Assembly: GCA_002928515.1 (NCBI GenBank)
Contig: PERI01000001.1
Location: 124,001 to 188,000 of the forward strand
Source: Hyphomicrobium sp.
Lineage (GTDB): Bacteria; Pseudomonadota; Alphaproteobacteria; Rhizobiales; Hyphomicrobiaceae
Length of the DNA: 64,000 nt
Direction of reading: 5' to 3'
A program made the position numbers and the translations under genes. Positions 1 to 9,209 of this stretch are shown here, one piece after another. Positions within the stretch are counted from its first letter, which is position 1; every line of letters begins with the position of its first letter. A model generated the notes under the pieces. That model was not told where the DNA came from, ran no database searches, and saw nothing but the letters and a program-made list of their open reading frames with translations.

Positions 1-1838
1 AACATGCGTCTGACGCGTTGTGCGACGTGCGTTGACATCGGGAATCTACCGCCGCCGTAGCTTGGAATCATGGGATCGGCAGACTTCGCGCGCGAGACGA
101 ATACCTCGGTGCCTTGCAGACTTTCAAAGCGCAGGACTTCTCCAGCGAATACGAACGTTGCGCGTGCGGGGAGCTGTTCGACGAATGCTTCATCGACTTC
201 GCCAAGAACGCGACCACCTTGGTGTGCGGTTCGTGTCTGTTTTCCGGCGATGTGCTTTCCTGAGACGAGGCGCACTTTCAGCATCGGGCTTTCGACGATG
301 GTGCCGACATTGAGCCGATACTGTTGGGCAAAACTGGGATGGGCTATGCGTAGTTTGCCGTCGGGCTCGGGTTTGAGTTTTGCAAAGCGGTCGTAGGCGC
401 GCAGTGCGTAGCCACCTGTCGCGACAAAATCTATGGCGCGGTCAAATTGCTGTCGGCTGAGGTATGCATAGGGAAGCGCGGACCGCACTTCATCAAACAG
501 CGCGCTTGGCTGGAAAGGCGCGGAGCATGCTGTGCCCAGGATGTGTTGAGCTAAAACATCTAGCCCGCCGTTTCGCGAAAGAGCCGCATCTTGTGCGCCT
601 GCTTCGGCGGCTTCCAATGCGGCTCGACATTCCAAGACTTCAAAGCGGTTACTTGGGACGAGGATCGCTTTTGAGGATTCATCGAGGCGATGATTGGCGC
701 GGCCGATGCGTTGCAGAAGTCGGCTAGATCCCTTGGGTGCGCCGACATTGATCACAAGGTCGATGTCACCCCAGTCGATCCCGAGATCGAGCGTCGATGT
801 GGCGACGACGGCGCGTAGTTTTCCCGCCGCCATTGCGGCTTCGACTTTTTTACGCTGGGCTGCATCGAGCGAGCCGTGATGCAAGCCGATGGGTAGGTTG
901 TCGTCGTTGACGCGCCAGAGTTCTTGAAACACAAGCTCGGCTTGCATGCGTGTGTTGACGAAAACGAGCGACAGTTTGTGGGCACGTAGTTCATCGTAGA
1001 TTTCGCGCATCGCGTATTTCGATGTGTGACCTGACCAAGGCACGCCGACCTCGGCTTCCAGAATGCGGATATCTGGCTTTGCGCCGCCTGTGACGGTGAC
1101 GATGTCTGACAGACGTGTTTCGGTTTCAGGTTTCGTTTGTGCGACGAGATAGGCGCGCAGTTCACTTGGTCGCGCGACCGTTGCCGACAGACCGATGGTC
1201 ATGACGTGAGGCGCGTGGGACCGCAGGCGGGCGAGGTCGAGTGCCAGCAAGTCGCCGCGTTTCGTCGGAGCCAATGCGTGCAGTTCATCGAGGATGATGG
1301 TGTCGAGATCGGCGAACAGATGACCAGCGTCTGGATGACTGAGGAGAAGTGCAATTTGCTCGGGCGTGGTGAGCAAGATGTGCGGAGGGTTGGTGCGCTG
1401 TCTCTGGCGACGTGCGGCGCTGGTATCTCCGGTGCGAATTTCGGTCCGGATTTTGAGGCCCATGTCGGTGATTGGCGCAGTGAGATTTCGGGCGACGTCG
1501 GCTGCCAGCGCTTTAAGCGGTGAGACGTAGAGTACGCGCAATCCAGCGCCCTGCTTTTTCTGTTTGTCTTCGGCAAAGGCCGCCATCGTTGGTAGAAATC
1601 CGGCGAGCGTTTTTCCAGCGCCTGTTGGCGCGATCAGGAGCGTCGATTGACGCAACTTGGCATTGGCGAGTAAGGCGAGCTGATGGGGGCGGGGCTGCCA
1701 ACTTTTAGAGCGAAACCATTGGGCAATGATCGACGGAAGCGTTGCCGGGGTTTGGGCAAGGTTGTGTATTTGCCCGGCATCACGATGCGCTGGCTGTGCG
1801 CGCAAGGGTTGAGATTTTCTTTGTTGTCGCAGTGCCAT
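1..1838 (-). CDS. Ligase-associated DEXH-box DNA helicase (Lhr-like), 3' end outside window
   Basis: Superfamily 2 DNA helicase expected to act in DNA repair; family members usually sit beside an ATP-dependent DNA ligase and a metallophosphoesterase. About 612 N-terminal codons are visible and the C-terminus runs off the left edge. In order: Walker A APTGAGKT (residues 70-77), DEXH box DELHAL (184-189), SAT motif (218-220), and motif VI QRIGRA (376-381) after a LVFVNTR segment typical of Lhr-type proteins. I chose the ATG at 1838, the first ATG after an in-frame TAG upstream; it has no strong Shine-Dalgarno. The full family length is roughly 800-850 residues, so about a quarter is missing. 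The family call is firm; the link to a ligase cannot be tested here because that side is cut. Confidence 0.88.
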   Translation of the reverse strand, partial: MALRQQRKSQPLRAQPAHRDAGQIHNLAQTPATLPSIIAQWFRSKSWQPRPHQLALLANAKLRQSTLLIAPTGAGKTLAGFLPTMAAFAEDKQKKQGAGLRVLYVSPLKALAADVARNLTAPITDMGLKIRTEIRTGDTSAARRQRQRTNPPHILLTTPEQIALLLSHPDAGHLFADLDTIILDELHALAPTKRGDLLALDLARLRSHAPHVMTIGLSATVARPSELRAYLVAQTKPETETRLSDIVTVTGGAKPDIRILEAEVGVPWSGHTSKYAMREIYDELRAHKLSLVFVNTRMQAELVFQELWRVNDDNLPIGLHHGSLDAAQRKKVEAAMAAGKLRAVVATSTLDLGIDWGDIDLVINVGAPKGSSRLLQRIGRANHRLDESSKAILVPSNRFEVLECRAALEAAEAGAQDAALSRNGGLDVLAQHILGTACSAPFQPSALFDEVRSALPYAYLSRQQFDRAIDFVATGGYALRAYDRFAKLKPEPDGKLRIAHPSFAQQYRLNVGTIVESPMLKVRLVSGKHIAGKQTRTAHQGGRVLGEVDEAFVEQLPARATFVFAGEVLRFESLQGTEVFVSRAKSADPMIPSYGGGRFPMSTHVAQRVRRM

Positions 1839-1964
1839 CGCCTTATGTACGCATGGATTGGCAGATTGGCTCGCACTTGCGATAGAGCGGTGCTAATTGC
1901 TTTGGCATGATGTCTGTGCGCTCACGGCATTTTTAAGTTCACCGGAAAATTGGAGATGAGAAGC

Positions 1965-2252
1965 ATGAATTTTCGCGACTTTCTTGGCGGGCATCCTATC
2001 ACCGTCATTTTGAGGCTCGCGATCATTTCGCTGCTGGTCGGCATCGTCCTTTCGATATTCGGCATCACGCCCGGCAATTTCTTTTACGTGATCGATAATT
2101 TCATACGCCTGATGTACGACCTGGGCTTTGGCACAATCGAGTGGATTTTGCAGTATTTGGCTGTTGGCGCGATGCTTGTCGTGCCGATCTGGTTATTGAT
2201 GCGGTTGTTGAGATCGCGACCCGCGCGTCAAGAAGGGCAACGCGACGAGTAG
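1965..2252 (+). CDS. Small inner-membrane protein, DUF6460-like
   Basis: A 95-residue protein of unknown function. It has two hydrophobic segments, roughly residues 12-36 and 60-81, separated by a stretch with FFYVIDNFIRLMYDLGFG, and ends in a short basic and polar tail. The pattern fits the small two-helix alphaproteobacterial proteins labelled DUF6460; I recognise the pattern but cannot run a profile. The ATG at 1965 is preferred because GGAG lies at 1952-1955; a second ATG at 1956 and a TTG at 1950 are in frame. It ends 7 bp before the convergent pyrD stop, so the two genes share a terminator region if there is one. Confidence 0.6.
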   Translation: MNFRDFLGGHPITVILRLAIISLLVGIVLSIFGITPGNFFYVIDNFIRLMYDLGFGTIEWILQYLAVGAMLVVPIWLLMRLLRSRPARQEGQRDE

Positions 2253-2259
2253 CCTCGCT

Positions 2260-3351
2260 TTATTCCAGCGGTCGGCGGGCCCACGCGTCGGCATCGCGAC
2301 CGATGATGGACGATAGTTGCCTGGATGGCGTCAGGCGCACTTCGCGTGTGATGTGTGACTTGATACGACCGATCAAGCCGGGACCTTGATAAATCAGGCC
2401 TGTATAGATTTGTAACAACGAAGCGCCGGCTTCGATTTTCGCCAAGGCGGTCTCTGGGCTGTCGATGCCGCCGATGCCGATGAGCGGAATTTTTCCATTC
2501 GTTTCTAAAAAGACGCGGGCCAACATCGCCGTTGCGCGCGTGAATAGCGGGCGACCAGATAGGCCGCCCGCTTCGTTGGCTTCGCCACTGCTGAGACGGG
2601 GTCGGGCGAGCGTCGTGTTCGATACCGCGATGGCGTCAATGCGGTGTTGCATGAGGCGATCGCAGATTTCTGCAATGTCTGCTTCGGCGATGTCGGGTGC
2701 TATTTTGACGACGATCGGGCGTCGCGGTTTTCCAGTTTCAACCAAGCGTGCGCGAGTCGACATGACGCGTATCAGGAGTTCATCCAGCGCAGCGGGCGCT
2801 TGCAGGTCACGCAGGCCTGGTGTGTTGGGCGAAGAAATATTGACGGTGAAATAACTGGCGACGGCGTTGAAAGTTTCAATGCCTTGCACATAGTCGGCGC
2901 TGCGGTCGCTTGCGTCTTTATTGGCACCGATATTGACGCCGACAATGCCACCATTTTTGCTGCGCGCTTGTAATCGGGCCAGTGCTGCGGCGTGCCCGCC
3001 ATTGTTGAAGCCGAGGCGGTTGATCAATCCGTTGTCGGCAACGAGACGAAAAACACGTGGTTTTGGATTTCCGCTTTGGGGCTTGGGTGTGACGGTACCA
3101 ATTTCTGCAAAGCCGCAGCCGAGCCCGAGTACGGCGTCAGGAACGCGGGCATCTTTGTCGTAGCCTGCTGCAATGCCAACTGGATTTGGAAAAGACAGGC
3201 CCATGATGTTTTGAGACAGACACGCATCGTCGCGGCCGAGTGCGCGGGGGTAGAGCCCGGCTTCGAGAGCTTTCAATGTCGCTTCGTGCGCATCCTCCGG
3301 TTGGAGTGCGAATAACGCGGGGCGTGCGAGATGGTAGAGCCCGGTCAGCAT
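2260..3351 (-). CDS. pyrD: Dihydroorotate dehydrogenase (quinone), class 2
   Basis: Oxidises dihydroorotate to orotate in pyrimidine synthesis and passes electrons to membrane quinones through FMN. The class 2 assignment rests on an N-terminal amphipathic extension before the barrel (about residues 1-45), the GxxAGYDKDA segment (59-68), TVTPKPQSGNPKPRVFR (87-102), and NISSPNTPGL (171-180), where Ser174 is the expected catalytic base. C-terminal PLIGIGGI and a GASLLQIYTGL phosphate-binding segment are present. At 363 residues it is normal length. The ATG at 3351 overlaps the upstream DUF952 gene by 7 bp; a GTG at 3360 is possible. The overlap implies translational coupling with the DUF952 gene. 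Confidence 0.96.
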   Translation of the reverse strand: MLTGLYHLARPALFALQPEDAHEATLKALEAGLYPRALGRDDACLSQNIMGLSFPNPVGIAAGYDKDARVPDAVLGLGCGFAEIGTVTPKPQSGNPKPRVFRLVADNGLINRLGFNNGGHAAALARLQARSKNGGIVGVNIGANKDASDRSADYVQGIETFNAVASYFTVNISSPNTPGLRDLQAPAALDELLIRVMSTRARLVETGKPRRPIVVKIAPDIAEADIAEICDRLMQHRIDAIAVSNTTLARPRLSSGEANEAGGLSGRPLFTRATAMLARVFLETNGKIPLIGIGGIDSPETALAKIEAGASLLQIYTGLIYQGPGLIGRIKSHITREVRLTPSRQLSSIIGRDADAWARRPLE

Positions 3352-3737
3352 GTGAGCCACGTGGGGTCACATTTGGGAATTCCGTTCGTATCGAGATCAA
3401 TTGTGCGCGACCAAATTGCCAATGCTGTTGGCAGGCTCGCGTAGAGGTGAGGAAAAAGTTCGCCGCCGCGCGATGGCTCCCAGACAAGATCTTTTCCGAG
3501 TGCCGCTGACTTTACAGCGATCAATACGAGATCGTTTTGTCCTTGAAAGTGCCGGGCCAGTGTTGTGGCTACTTGATGTGCTTGGGAAAAATGAATGAAG
3601 CCATCACGTATGTCGTCGGACGAGCCGACGAAGTGCGATTTTGTGAGGGCCTCGTTCCACATTGTGCGCGGCATAATTTTATAGACGACCTCGGCTTGCG
3701 CGTTCGACGGTCGTACAACCGCAGCATTATCATTCAT
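3345..3737 (-). CDS. DUF952 family protein
   Basis: A 130-residue cytoplasmic protein of unknown biochemical role. DUF952 proteins share a short fold with segments like GFIHFSQAHQV (about residues 46-56), ARHFQGQNDLVLIAV, and the signature WEPSRGGELFPHLYASLP (about 86-103), all seen here. It sits directly upstream of pyrD on the same strand and its stop overlaps the pyrD start, so the two are probably co-transcribed. This pairing recurs in alphaproteobacteria as far as I recall, but gives no firm function. Start is the ATG at 3737, with no signal peptide or membrane segment. Confidence 0.82.
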   Translation of the reverse strand: MNDNAAVVRPSNAQAEVVYKIMPRTMWNEALTKSHFVGSSDDIRDGFIHFSQAHQVATTLARHFQGQNDLVLIAVKSAALGKDLVWEPSRGGELFPHLYASLPTALAIWSRTIDLDTNGIPKCDPTWLTC

Positions 3738-3943
3738 GGGTCGTTGACTTCAAAACTGAGTTGGGCTCACGCGAGCGTACTGATGTCGCCGATTTTGGTT
3801 GCGATGCACGCGCATCACGATTGTAGAATTTTTTTTTCGGCTATTTTTGACTATGCTCTGGATAGCTTGTGTGTGCTATTCTGACAAGCTCAGCTTGAGC
3901 CTAACCAGTATTTTGGTTGCGCCGTTTTGGAGTTTTTTATTTC

Positions 3944-5713
3944 GTGTTGCCGACAGCGTCATTGACGATATCAGAGCTATTTTCCAATCCCTTTTTACTC
4001 GATGTTCCGGTTTATCAGCGACCGTATTCGTGGGGCGAAGAGCAGGCCGAACAGTTGTTCGATGATCTGCTGGAAGCATCTAGTCTCGGGATCGATGAGG
4101 TATCTGATCCTGGATATTTTCTTGGCACCATCTTGCTGATGGATGCTTCGGGTAGTGACGCAACGCGATTGACTGCCAAGACACCTGCGCGAACGTTCGA
4201 TGTGGTTGACGGTCAGCAGCGGCTGGTGACGCTGATGACCTTGTTCGCTGTGTTGCGTGACTTGGAAACAAGCCTGAAACGGCCGATATCGCGGCGGGTG
4301 CAGGGCATGTTCGTTGCGCAGCAGGGCGCCAGATTTTTCCGCACGGAGCGGTTCCGTTTGCATTTAGCGGCGCGCGATAAATCATGGTTTGAAGAATTTG
4401 TGTTACAAGCCGATAGCACGCAACTTGTGCCGACTTTCGGTGATATGAGCGCATCTGATGAAGCGCTCTATAAGGTTCGCGAGCGCTTGAAACGGCTGGC
4501 CAAAGAGATTTCGGAAGCCGATCGCGAGCGCTTGTTTTCCTATATCAGCGCGAAGTGTCATGTGGTCGTGATCGTTAGCAACGATATCGATCGGGCGCAC
4601 CAGTTGTTCATAGTTTTGAACGAGCGCGGAAAGCACCTGCAACGCAACGACATCATCAAGGTCGATCTGCTATCGGGTATGTCGAAGGCTGACTTGGCTT
4701 GGGCCGACGAAAAGTGGAATGAAACGAGCGCCATGCTCGGCGACGATTTCGAGCAGTTCTTTGCGCACATCCGAACGATTTATGGACACGCACGCCCGAA
4801 AATTGTTTCGGGGGTTCGCTCTGTGATTCAAGAAGCGGGTGGCGCCGATGCTTTCTTCAAGACTGTTCTGTTGCCACTCGCAGAAGCTTACGCGCTCATT
4901 CGAAGTTGTGGTGAAGGCGTATTGCCGCCCGAGATGTCGCGGCATTTGTTTTATCTCAACCGACTTGCAGACGGTGATTGGGCGCCTGCTGCCATGTGGG
5001 CTTTAAAAGATTGGAAGCGCGATCCTGAGCGTGCGGCGCAACTATTGGCTGAGATCGATCGGTTTGCGCATCTGATGCGCTTGTTATGTGCTGGGTCTGG
5101 AAAGAGGCTGCGCAAGTTCGCTGGTGTGATTGCCGCCCTGCGTTCAGACGAGCTGGCGCGCGCTGGTCATCCCATGTTTCAAATTTCGCGAGAAGAGCTG
5201 CGCAATATTTCTTTCCATATGCGGGATTTGCACAAACGAAATCCCAAGGCGTGCAAATTGCTGTTGTTGCGATTGAGTGACGAGATCAGCGGCACCATCG
5301 CCGATGTTAACCCGGATCATTACACTATCGAGCACGTCCTGCCGCAGCGGCCGTCGGCGACGAGTGAGTGGCGCAAGTGGTTCCCGACGCCGGAGGAGCG
5401 ATCACAATCGGTAGAATGTCTGGGCAATCTCGCGCTGATTACCCAACAGCAAAACGATCGTGCCCGCAATGCGTCGTGGTCGGCCAAGAAAGACATCTAT
5501 TCCGCTGCAAATGTGAAAACCCCATTGTTGGCGATCACGCGCGATGTGTTGGATGCACATGAGTGGCGCAGCTCTGATATCGAGGCACGCGAGAAGCGCT
5601 TGCTGGGTATCATCGAGAAAATATGGCGCGTCGATCTCAGCGGGACGCGATCATCTACGCGCGCTGATGCTTCGAAATCAGATATTACGCTTGGACCGAC
5701 GTCAGCTGTGTAG
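3944..5713 (+). CDS. DUF262/DUF1524 protein, single-chain GmrSD-like (type IV restriction-like)
   Basis: 589 residues. The N-terminal DUF262 (ParB-like) domain shows VPVYQRPYSW (residues 21-30), DGQQR (89-93), the NTP-handling motif of GmrS, and LNERGKHLQRNDIIK (225-239). The C-terminal DUF1524 domain carries the His-Me/HNH-type IEHVLPQ (462-468), then W, NLALI and N-rich positions expected for the nuclease core. Proteins with this layout include the modification-dependent enzyme GmrSD, which cuts glucosylated hydroxymethylcytosine DNA, and BrxU-like phage-defence nucleases; the substrate here is unknown. No methylase or other defence gene adjoins it. I chose GTG 3944 (GGAG at 3929-3932); TTG codons at 3917 and 3947 are alternatives. 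A 206-bp A+T-richer leader precedes it. Its stop is 1 bp from the convergent lysK stop. Confidence 0.85.
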   Translation: MLPTASLTISELFSNPFLLDVPVYQRPYSWGEEQAEQLFDDLLEASSLGIDEVSDPGYFLGTILLMDASGSDATRLTAKTPARTFDVVDGQQRLVTLMTLFAVLRDLETSLKRPISRRVQGMFVAQQGARFFRTERFRLHLAARDKSWFEEFVLQADSTQLVPTFGDMSASDEALYKVRERLKRLAKEISEADRERLFSYISAKCHVVVIVSNDIDRAHQLFIVLNERGKHLQRNDIIKVDLLSGMSKADLAWADEKWNETSAMLGDDFEQFFAHIRTIYGHARPKIVSGVRSVIQEAGGADAFFKTVLLPLAEAYALIRSCGEGVLPPEMSRHLFYLNRLADGDWAPAAMWALKDWKRDPERAAQLLAEIDRFAHLMRLLCAGSGKRLRKFAGVIAALRSDELARAGHPMFQISREELRNISFHMRDLHKRNPKACKLLLLRLSDEISGTIADVNPDHYTIEHVLPQRPSATSEWRKWFPTPEERSQSVECLGNLALITQQQNDRARNASWSAKKDIYSAANVKTPLLAITRDVLDAHEWRSSDIEAREKRLLGIIEKIWRVDLSGTRSSTRADASKSDITLGPTSAV

Positions 5714-5714
5714 A

Positions 5715-7376
5715 TTAGGACACCGCAGCTAAAGTTGCTAACGAGCCTGTCAGCGCTTTGCCGATCAACGCGCGCATTTCTGAGATTCCGTAGAGCGCTA
5801 TAAACGTGCCCAAACGGGGGCCGCGCTCTTGTCCCAACAGCGTTTCGTAGATCGCTTGGAACCATTCGAGTTTGACGCCCGGTCCGCCTGATGGGCTTTT
5901 CTTGGTGTGGTCTTGATAGCGGGGGATGGCGCGCGCCACGTCGAGCAAAGCATTTTGAATGGCGTCCGCGTCGGCACATGAGGGGAGCGCTGCAAGCGCT
6001 GAGTCAAGTGCCGCCAAAGCGTCGCGCTCGACATCATCGGGAGCCCGGAATTTTTTCGATGGCTTCACGAAATCGTTGAAGTAGCGGATCGCATAGTTGG
6101 ATAGGCGGTCGAGGATAGGATTTGCTTCGGGTGTTGCACCCGGCGAATAACGACGCAGGAAACCCCAAAGGACGTCCTTGTTCTCAGCATTGGATACCGA
6201 GACGAGGTTGAGAAGCAGACCGAACGTGATTGGCAGTTCTGGCGCCGGTGGGGCGCCTGAGTGAATGTGCCAGACCGGATTATCAAGCTGCTGCTTGCCG
6301 TCTTGCTTCGGGTATCCATTCAGGAATTGGAGATATTCATCGACTGCGCGCGGGATCACATCGAAGTGCAATTTCTTTGCACTCTTGGGCTTTTGGAACA
6401 TGTACAACGCAAGACTTTCCGGTGACGCGTAGGTGAGCCACTCGTCGATGGTGATGCCATTGCCTTTCGACTTGGAAATTTTCTCGCCGTTTTCGTCGAG
6501 AAAAAGTTCATAGACGAAATGTTCAGGTGGCTTGCCGCCTAATGCTTTGCAGATGCCGTCATAGACCACTGTGTTAGACATGTGATCTTTGCCATACATT
6601 TCGAAGTCAACGCCAAGGGCTGCCCAGCGAGCGCCGAAGTCCGGCTTCCATTGGAGTTTAACGTTGCCGCCCGTGACGGGCAGCGTGACGTCGCTTCCAT
6701 CGTCATCGGCGAATGTGATTTCTCCGCGCTGTGCATCGACGTTTTTCATCGGCACGTAAAGAACGCGGCCGGTTGATGGCGAGATTGGCAGGAAGCAACT
6801 GTACGTCGCCTGTCGTTCCTCGCCCAGCGTCGGCAGCATGATATCCATGATGGCTTGATAGCGTTGCGCGGCGCGCAGCAAAATTTCATCGAAGCGACCC
6901 GATGTATAATAATCGGTGGCGCTGGCGAATTCGTACTCGAACCCGAATGTGTCGAGGAAGCGACGCAGCATGGCGTTGTTGTGGTGGCCAAAACTTTCGT
7001 ATTCGCCAAAGGGGTCTGGTACGCGCGTCAAAGGTTTGTGCAGGTGTTCGCGCAGCATGTCCTGCTGGGGGACGTTGTCTGGCACTTTGCGCATGCCATC
7101 CATGTCGTCGGAAAAACAGAGCAGGCGCGTTTTCACTTTGCCTTCGGTGAGCACTTCGAATGCACGGCGCACCATTGTCGTGCGCGCGACTTCACCGAAG
7201 GTACCGATGTGGGGCAGGCCCGATGGCCCATAGCCAGTTTCGAACAGCACGGTTTTGTCTTTACCGCCGGGCATTTTGTCGAGGCGTTGGATCAGGCGGC
7301 GTGCTTCTTCGAAGGGCCACGCACGAGCCTCAGGGAGTGCTGTCGTTTGGGCAGGCGTCATCGGGATTGCGGTCAT
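5715..7376 (-). CDS. lysK: Lysyl-tRNA synthetase, class I
   Basis: Charges tRNA-Lys with lysine. It is the class I (archaeal-type) enzyme rather than the common class II LysS. The Rossmann-fold signatures are PSGLPHIGT (51-59, the HIGH box) and KISKSKG (299-305, the KMSKS box). At 553 residues it fits bacterial class I LysRS, and the C-terminal helical anticodon-binding region is intact. The ATG at 7376 is used; an upstream in-frame start at 7433 would add 19 residues with no family support. Class I LysRS is usual in Hyphomicrobiales and related alphaproteobacteria, so this is a lineage marker. It is transcribed alone, convergent with the DUF262 gene. Confidence 0.97.
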   Translation of the reverse strand: MTAIPMTPAQTTALPEARAWPFEEARRLIQRLDKMPGGKDKTVLFETGYGPSGLPHIGTFGEVARTTMVRRAFEVLTEGKVKTRLLCFSDDMDGMRKVPDNVPQQDMLREHLHKPLTRVPDPFGEYESFGHHNNAMLRRFLDTFGFEYEFASATDYYTSGRFDEILLRAAQRYQAIMDIMLPTLGEERQATYSCFLPISPSTGRVLYVPMKNVDAQRGEITFADDDGSDVTLPVTGGNVKLQWKPDFGARWAALGVDFEMYGKDHMSNTVVYDGICKALGGKPPEHFVYELFLDENGEKISKSKGNGITIDEWLTYASPESLALYMFQKPKSAKKLHFDVIPRAVDEYLQFLNGYPKQDGKQQLDNPVWHIHSGAPPAPELPITFGLLLNLVSVSNAENKDVLWGFLRRYSPGATPEANPILDRLSNYAIRYFNDFVKPSKKFRAPDDVERDALAALDSALAALPSCADADAIQNALLDVARAIPRYQDHTKKSPSGGPGVKLEWFQAIYETLLGQERGPRLGTFIALYGISEMRALIGKALTGSLATLAAVS

Positions 7377-7479
7377 CGGGCGATAATTTCTATGGTGAAG
7401 GTTTAGACGTGCAGATCGTGCCGTTTTGGCCAAAGCCGGCGCACCGTAGGTGTCTCAGTTGCAGGCGTCAACGCGGCCT

Positions 7480-8151
7480 CTATAGCGCATGTGCAAAGCT
7501 GGCGATCGCGTCGGCGGCGGCTGCTAAATTGTCTTTGCGAACATGGCCGGAATGACCCCGCGGGCCTAGATCGTGATCGCCGTCGGGGGACCAATGAACC
7601 TTGATTTTGGGTGAGAGTGTGTAGCTTTCGACGTCATGGCGGTTGCCAAACGGATCGCGCTCACCTTGGACGATGAGTGTTGGGCAGGTCAAAGTTTCGA
7701 GGTGGGCTGTGCGAAGTAGGTCGGGCTTGCCGGGTGGATGGAACGGATAGCCCAGGCAGAACAAGCCAGCGATGGCGCTATCGTCAAAGGCGTCTTGGGC
7801 GATAAGGCTGGCAATGCGGCCGCCCATGGATTTACCACCGATCAGCAAACGCTGATGCGCCGGTTTGGTCGCCGAAACGCTTTTGAGCATACTGACGTAT
7901 TCTTGTGTGAGTTGCTCGAAACTCGGCGGCGGACGACGGGGTCCGCCTGTGCGTCGGGCGGCCATGTAACCAAATTCAAAGCGGGTGACTGCGAAGCCGC
8001 GTTCGACCATTAACGACGTGATGGTTTCCAGGAATAAAAAAGTTATCCCCGCTCCTGCGCCGTGGGCGATAATCAGCTTGAAGGCCGCATTCTGCGGTCC
8101 GCTGTCGATGACGAAGGTGTTTGAGCTGGTACTTTTGGGTGTTGTGGACAT
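7480..8151 (-). CDS. Alpha/beta hydrolase, KANL3/Tex30-like family
   Basis: A 223-residue cytoplasmic hydrolase of unknown substrate. The fold is indicated by LIIAHGAGAG (27-36, oxyanion-hole strand), the nucleophile elbow GKSMGG with Ser108, an acid candidate Asp166 in QGERDPFG, and His193 in DGDHDL, a complete catalytic triad. The short single-domain form with GKSMGGR matches the bacterial relatives of KANL3/Tex30 proteins, often annotated as dienelactone hydrolase-like. No signal peptide. It lies 103 bp upstream of lysK on the same strand and might be co-transcribed, but nothing shows a functional link. Confidence 0.82.
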   Translation of the reverse strand: MSTTPKSTSSNTFVIDSGPQNAAFKLIIAHGAGAGITFLFLETITSLMVERGFAVTRFEFGYMAARRTGGPRRPPPSFEQLTQEYVSMLKSVSATKPAHQRLLIGGKSMGGRIASLIAQDAFDDSAIAGLFCLGYPFHPPGKPDLLRTAHLETLTCPTLIVQGERDPFGNRHDVESYTLSPKIKVHWSPDGDHDLGPRGHSGHVRKDNLAAAADAIASFAHAL

Positions 8152-8261
8152 GGTGAATACGAATTGGGTGATGAGACAATGGTGAACGCAGATGGAGCCT
8201 TGCGCGGCGGCTTAGACGCGTAGTTTCCTGGGTTCGGTGCTGTGGTGCAAAGGCGGAAGCG

Positions 8262-9107
8262 ATGAACGAAATTTGGTCTAGCTTGGGTGAAGGCGGTGTA
8301 AGGCTCGCTGTTTTTGTCAGCGTGTTTGTACTGTTGGCCTTCCTTGAGTTGGCGCGTCCTCGAAGGGTTTTGTCGGCATCTAAACGTCAGCGTTGGGTGA
8401 CCAACTGGGCGATCGTTATCATCGATAGCGCGCTGGTGCGAGCGATGGCTCATCTGGTTGTACCCATTGCCGCTGTTGCTGCTGCGGTGGCGGCTCAGCA
8501 AAGCGGTTTCGGCCTACTGAATTTGGTTGCGTTGCCGGTCGGTTTAGAAATTCTGTTGGCCGTCGTGGTGCTGGATTTGGCGATCTGGGCGCAGCACGTT
8601 GCTTCTCACAAGGTGCCGGTACTGTGGCGCTTGCACCAAATGCATCACGCGGATCGCGATATCGATCTCTCGACGGCGATCCGCTTTCACCCCGTCGAAA
8701 TTGCGTTGTCGATGGTATGGAAAATTTTATGTGTTGTGGCGCTCGGTGCATCGCCTTTTGCGGTGGTTCTGTTTGAGATCATTTTGAATGCTGGCGCGAT
8801 GTTTTCTCATGCCAACATTCGCTTGCCGTTGTGGTTGGATCGCGCCCTGCGCGCGGTGATCGTCACGCCGGATATGCATCGCGTGCATCACTCCATCGAG
8901 CGCCACGAACACGATAGCAACTATGGATTCAATCTTTCAGTCTGGGACCGATTGTTCGGCACATACACGGATCAGCCCGCAAAAGGTCACGATGCGATGA
9001 CCATTGGTCTCAAGGCTTATCAAAGCGATGGGCCATCGCAGTTGGGATGGAGTCTCGCATTGCCTTGGCGTGGGAAAGGTCATGATAGCGGAGCGCAAAA
9101 GCCATGA
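8262..9107 (+). CDS. Sterol desaturase / fatty acid hydroxylase family membrane protein
   Basis: Integral-membrane diiron oxygenase of 281 residues. Hydrophobic segments lie at about 13-30, 48-78, 85-110 and 150-180. The histidine clusters that bind the two irons are HVASH (112-116), HQMHH (125-129), H143 in RFHP, H183 in SHAN, and HRVHH (206-210), which is the full superfamily set. Substrates in bacterial relatives include carotenoids, hopanoids, sterols and ornithine lipids; none can be chosen from the neighbours. The ATG at 8262 fits the family N-terminus. A perfect 16-bp palindrome begins 2 bp after its stop. Confidence 0.9.
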   Translation: MNEIWSSLGEGGVRLAVFVSVFVLLAFLELARPRRVLSASKRQRWVTNWAIVIIDSALVRAMAHLVVPIAAVAAAVAAQQSGFGLLNLVALPVGLEILLAVVVLDLAIWAQHVASHKVPVLWRLHQMHHADRDIDLSTAIRFHPVEIALSMVWKILCVVALGASPFAVVLFEIILNAGAMFSHANIRLPLWLDRALRAVIVTPDMHRVHHSIERHEHDSNYGFNLSVWDRLFGTYTDQPAKGHDAMTIGLKAYQSDGPSQLGWSLALPWRGKGHDSGAQKP

Positions 9108-9108
9108 G

Positions 9109-9124
9109 AGACACACGTGTGTCT
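9109..9124. other. Perfect 16-bp palindrome AGACACACGTGTGTCT
   Basis: Two 8-bp arms with no spacer lie immediately after the sterol-desaturase-family stop and 86 bp before mepA. There is no T-run, so a terminator is unlikely; a dimeric-regulator operator is possible. What is seen is the symmetry alone. Confidence 0.4.
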
Positions 9125-9174
9125 GTGCGGTCACGCTGGTTAATCAAAGCCTGATTTTTGCCGAAGAATAAGGT

Positions 9175-9188
9175 ATGATGCGCATCAT
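9175..9188. other. Perfect 14-bp palindrome ATGATGCGCATCAT upstream of mepA
   Basis: The symmetric element ends 21 bp before the mepA ATG and is followed by CATTTTTATG. It could be an operator overlapping the mepA 5' region. A weak terminator is less likely because the hairpin would have almost no loop. Confidence 0.4.
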
Positions 9189-9209
9189 CATTTTTATGCA
9201 GGACTGTGA

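Noticed and set aside
3829-3890. Promoter-like TTGACT followed by TATTCT upstream of the DUF262 gene
   Set aside because: The spacing is 24 bp, too long for a sigma-70 type promoter, and no better pair was found.
3995-4945. Several open frames on the minus strand opposite the DUF262 gene
   Set aside because: They lack family motifs and ribosome sites, and the plus-strand frame carries complete DUF262 and DUF1524 signatures.
6855-7406. 183-codon plus-strand frame opposite lysK
   Set aside because: It is antisense to the conserved N-terminal half of LysRS and has no recognisable domain; it follows from the codon pattern of the real gene.
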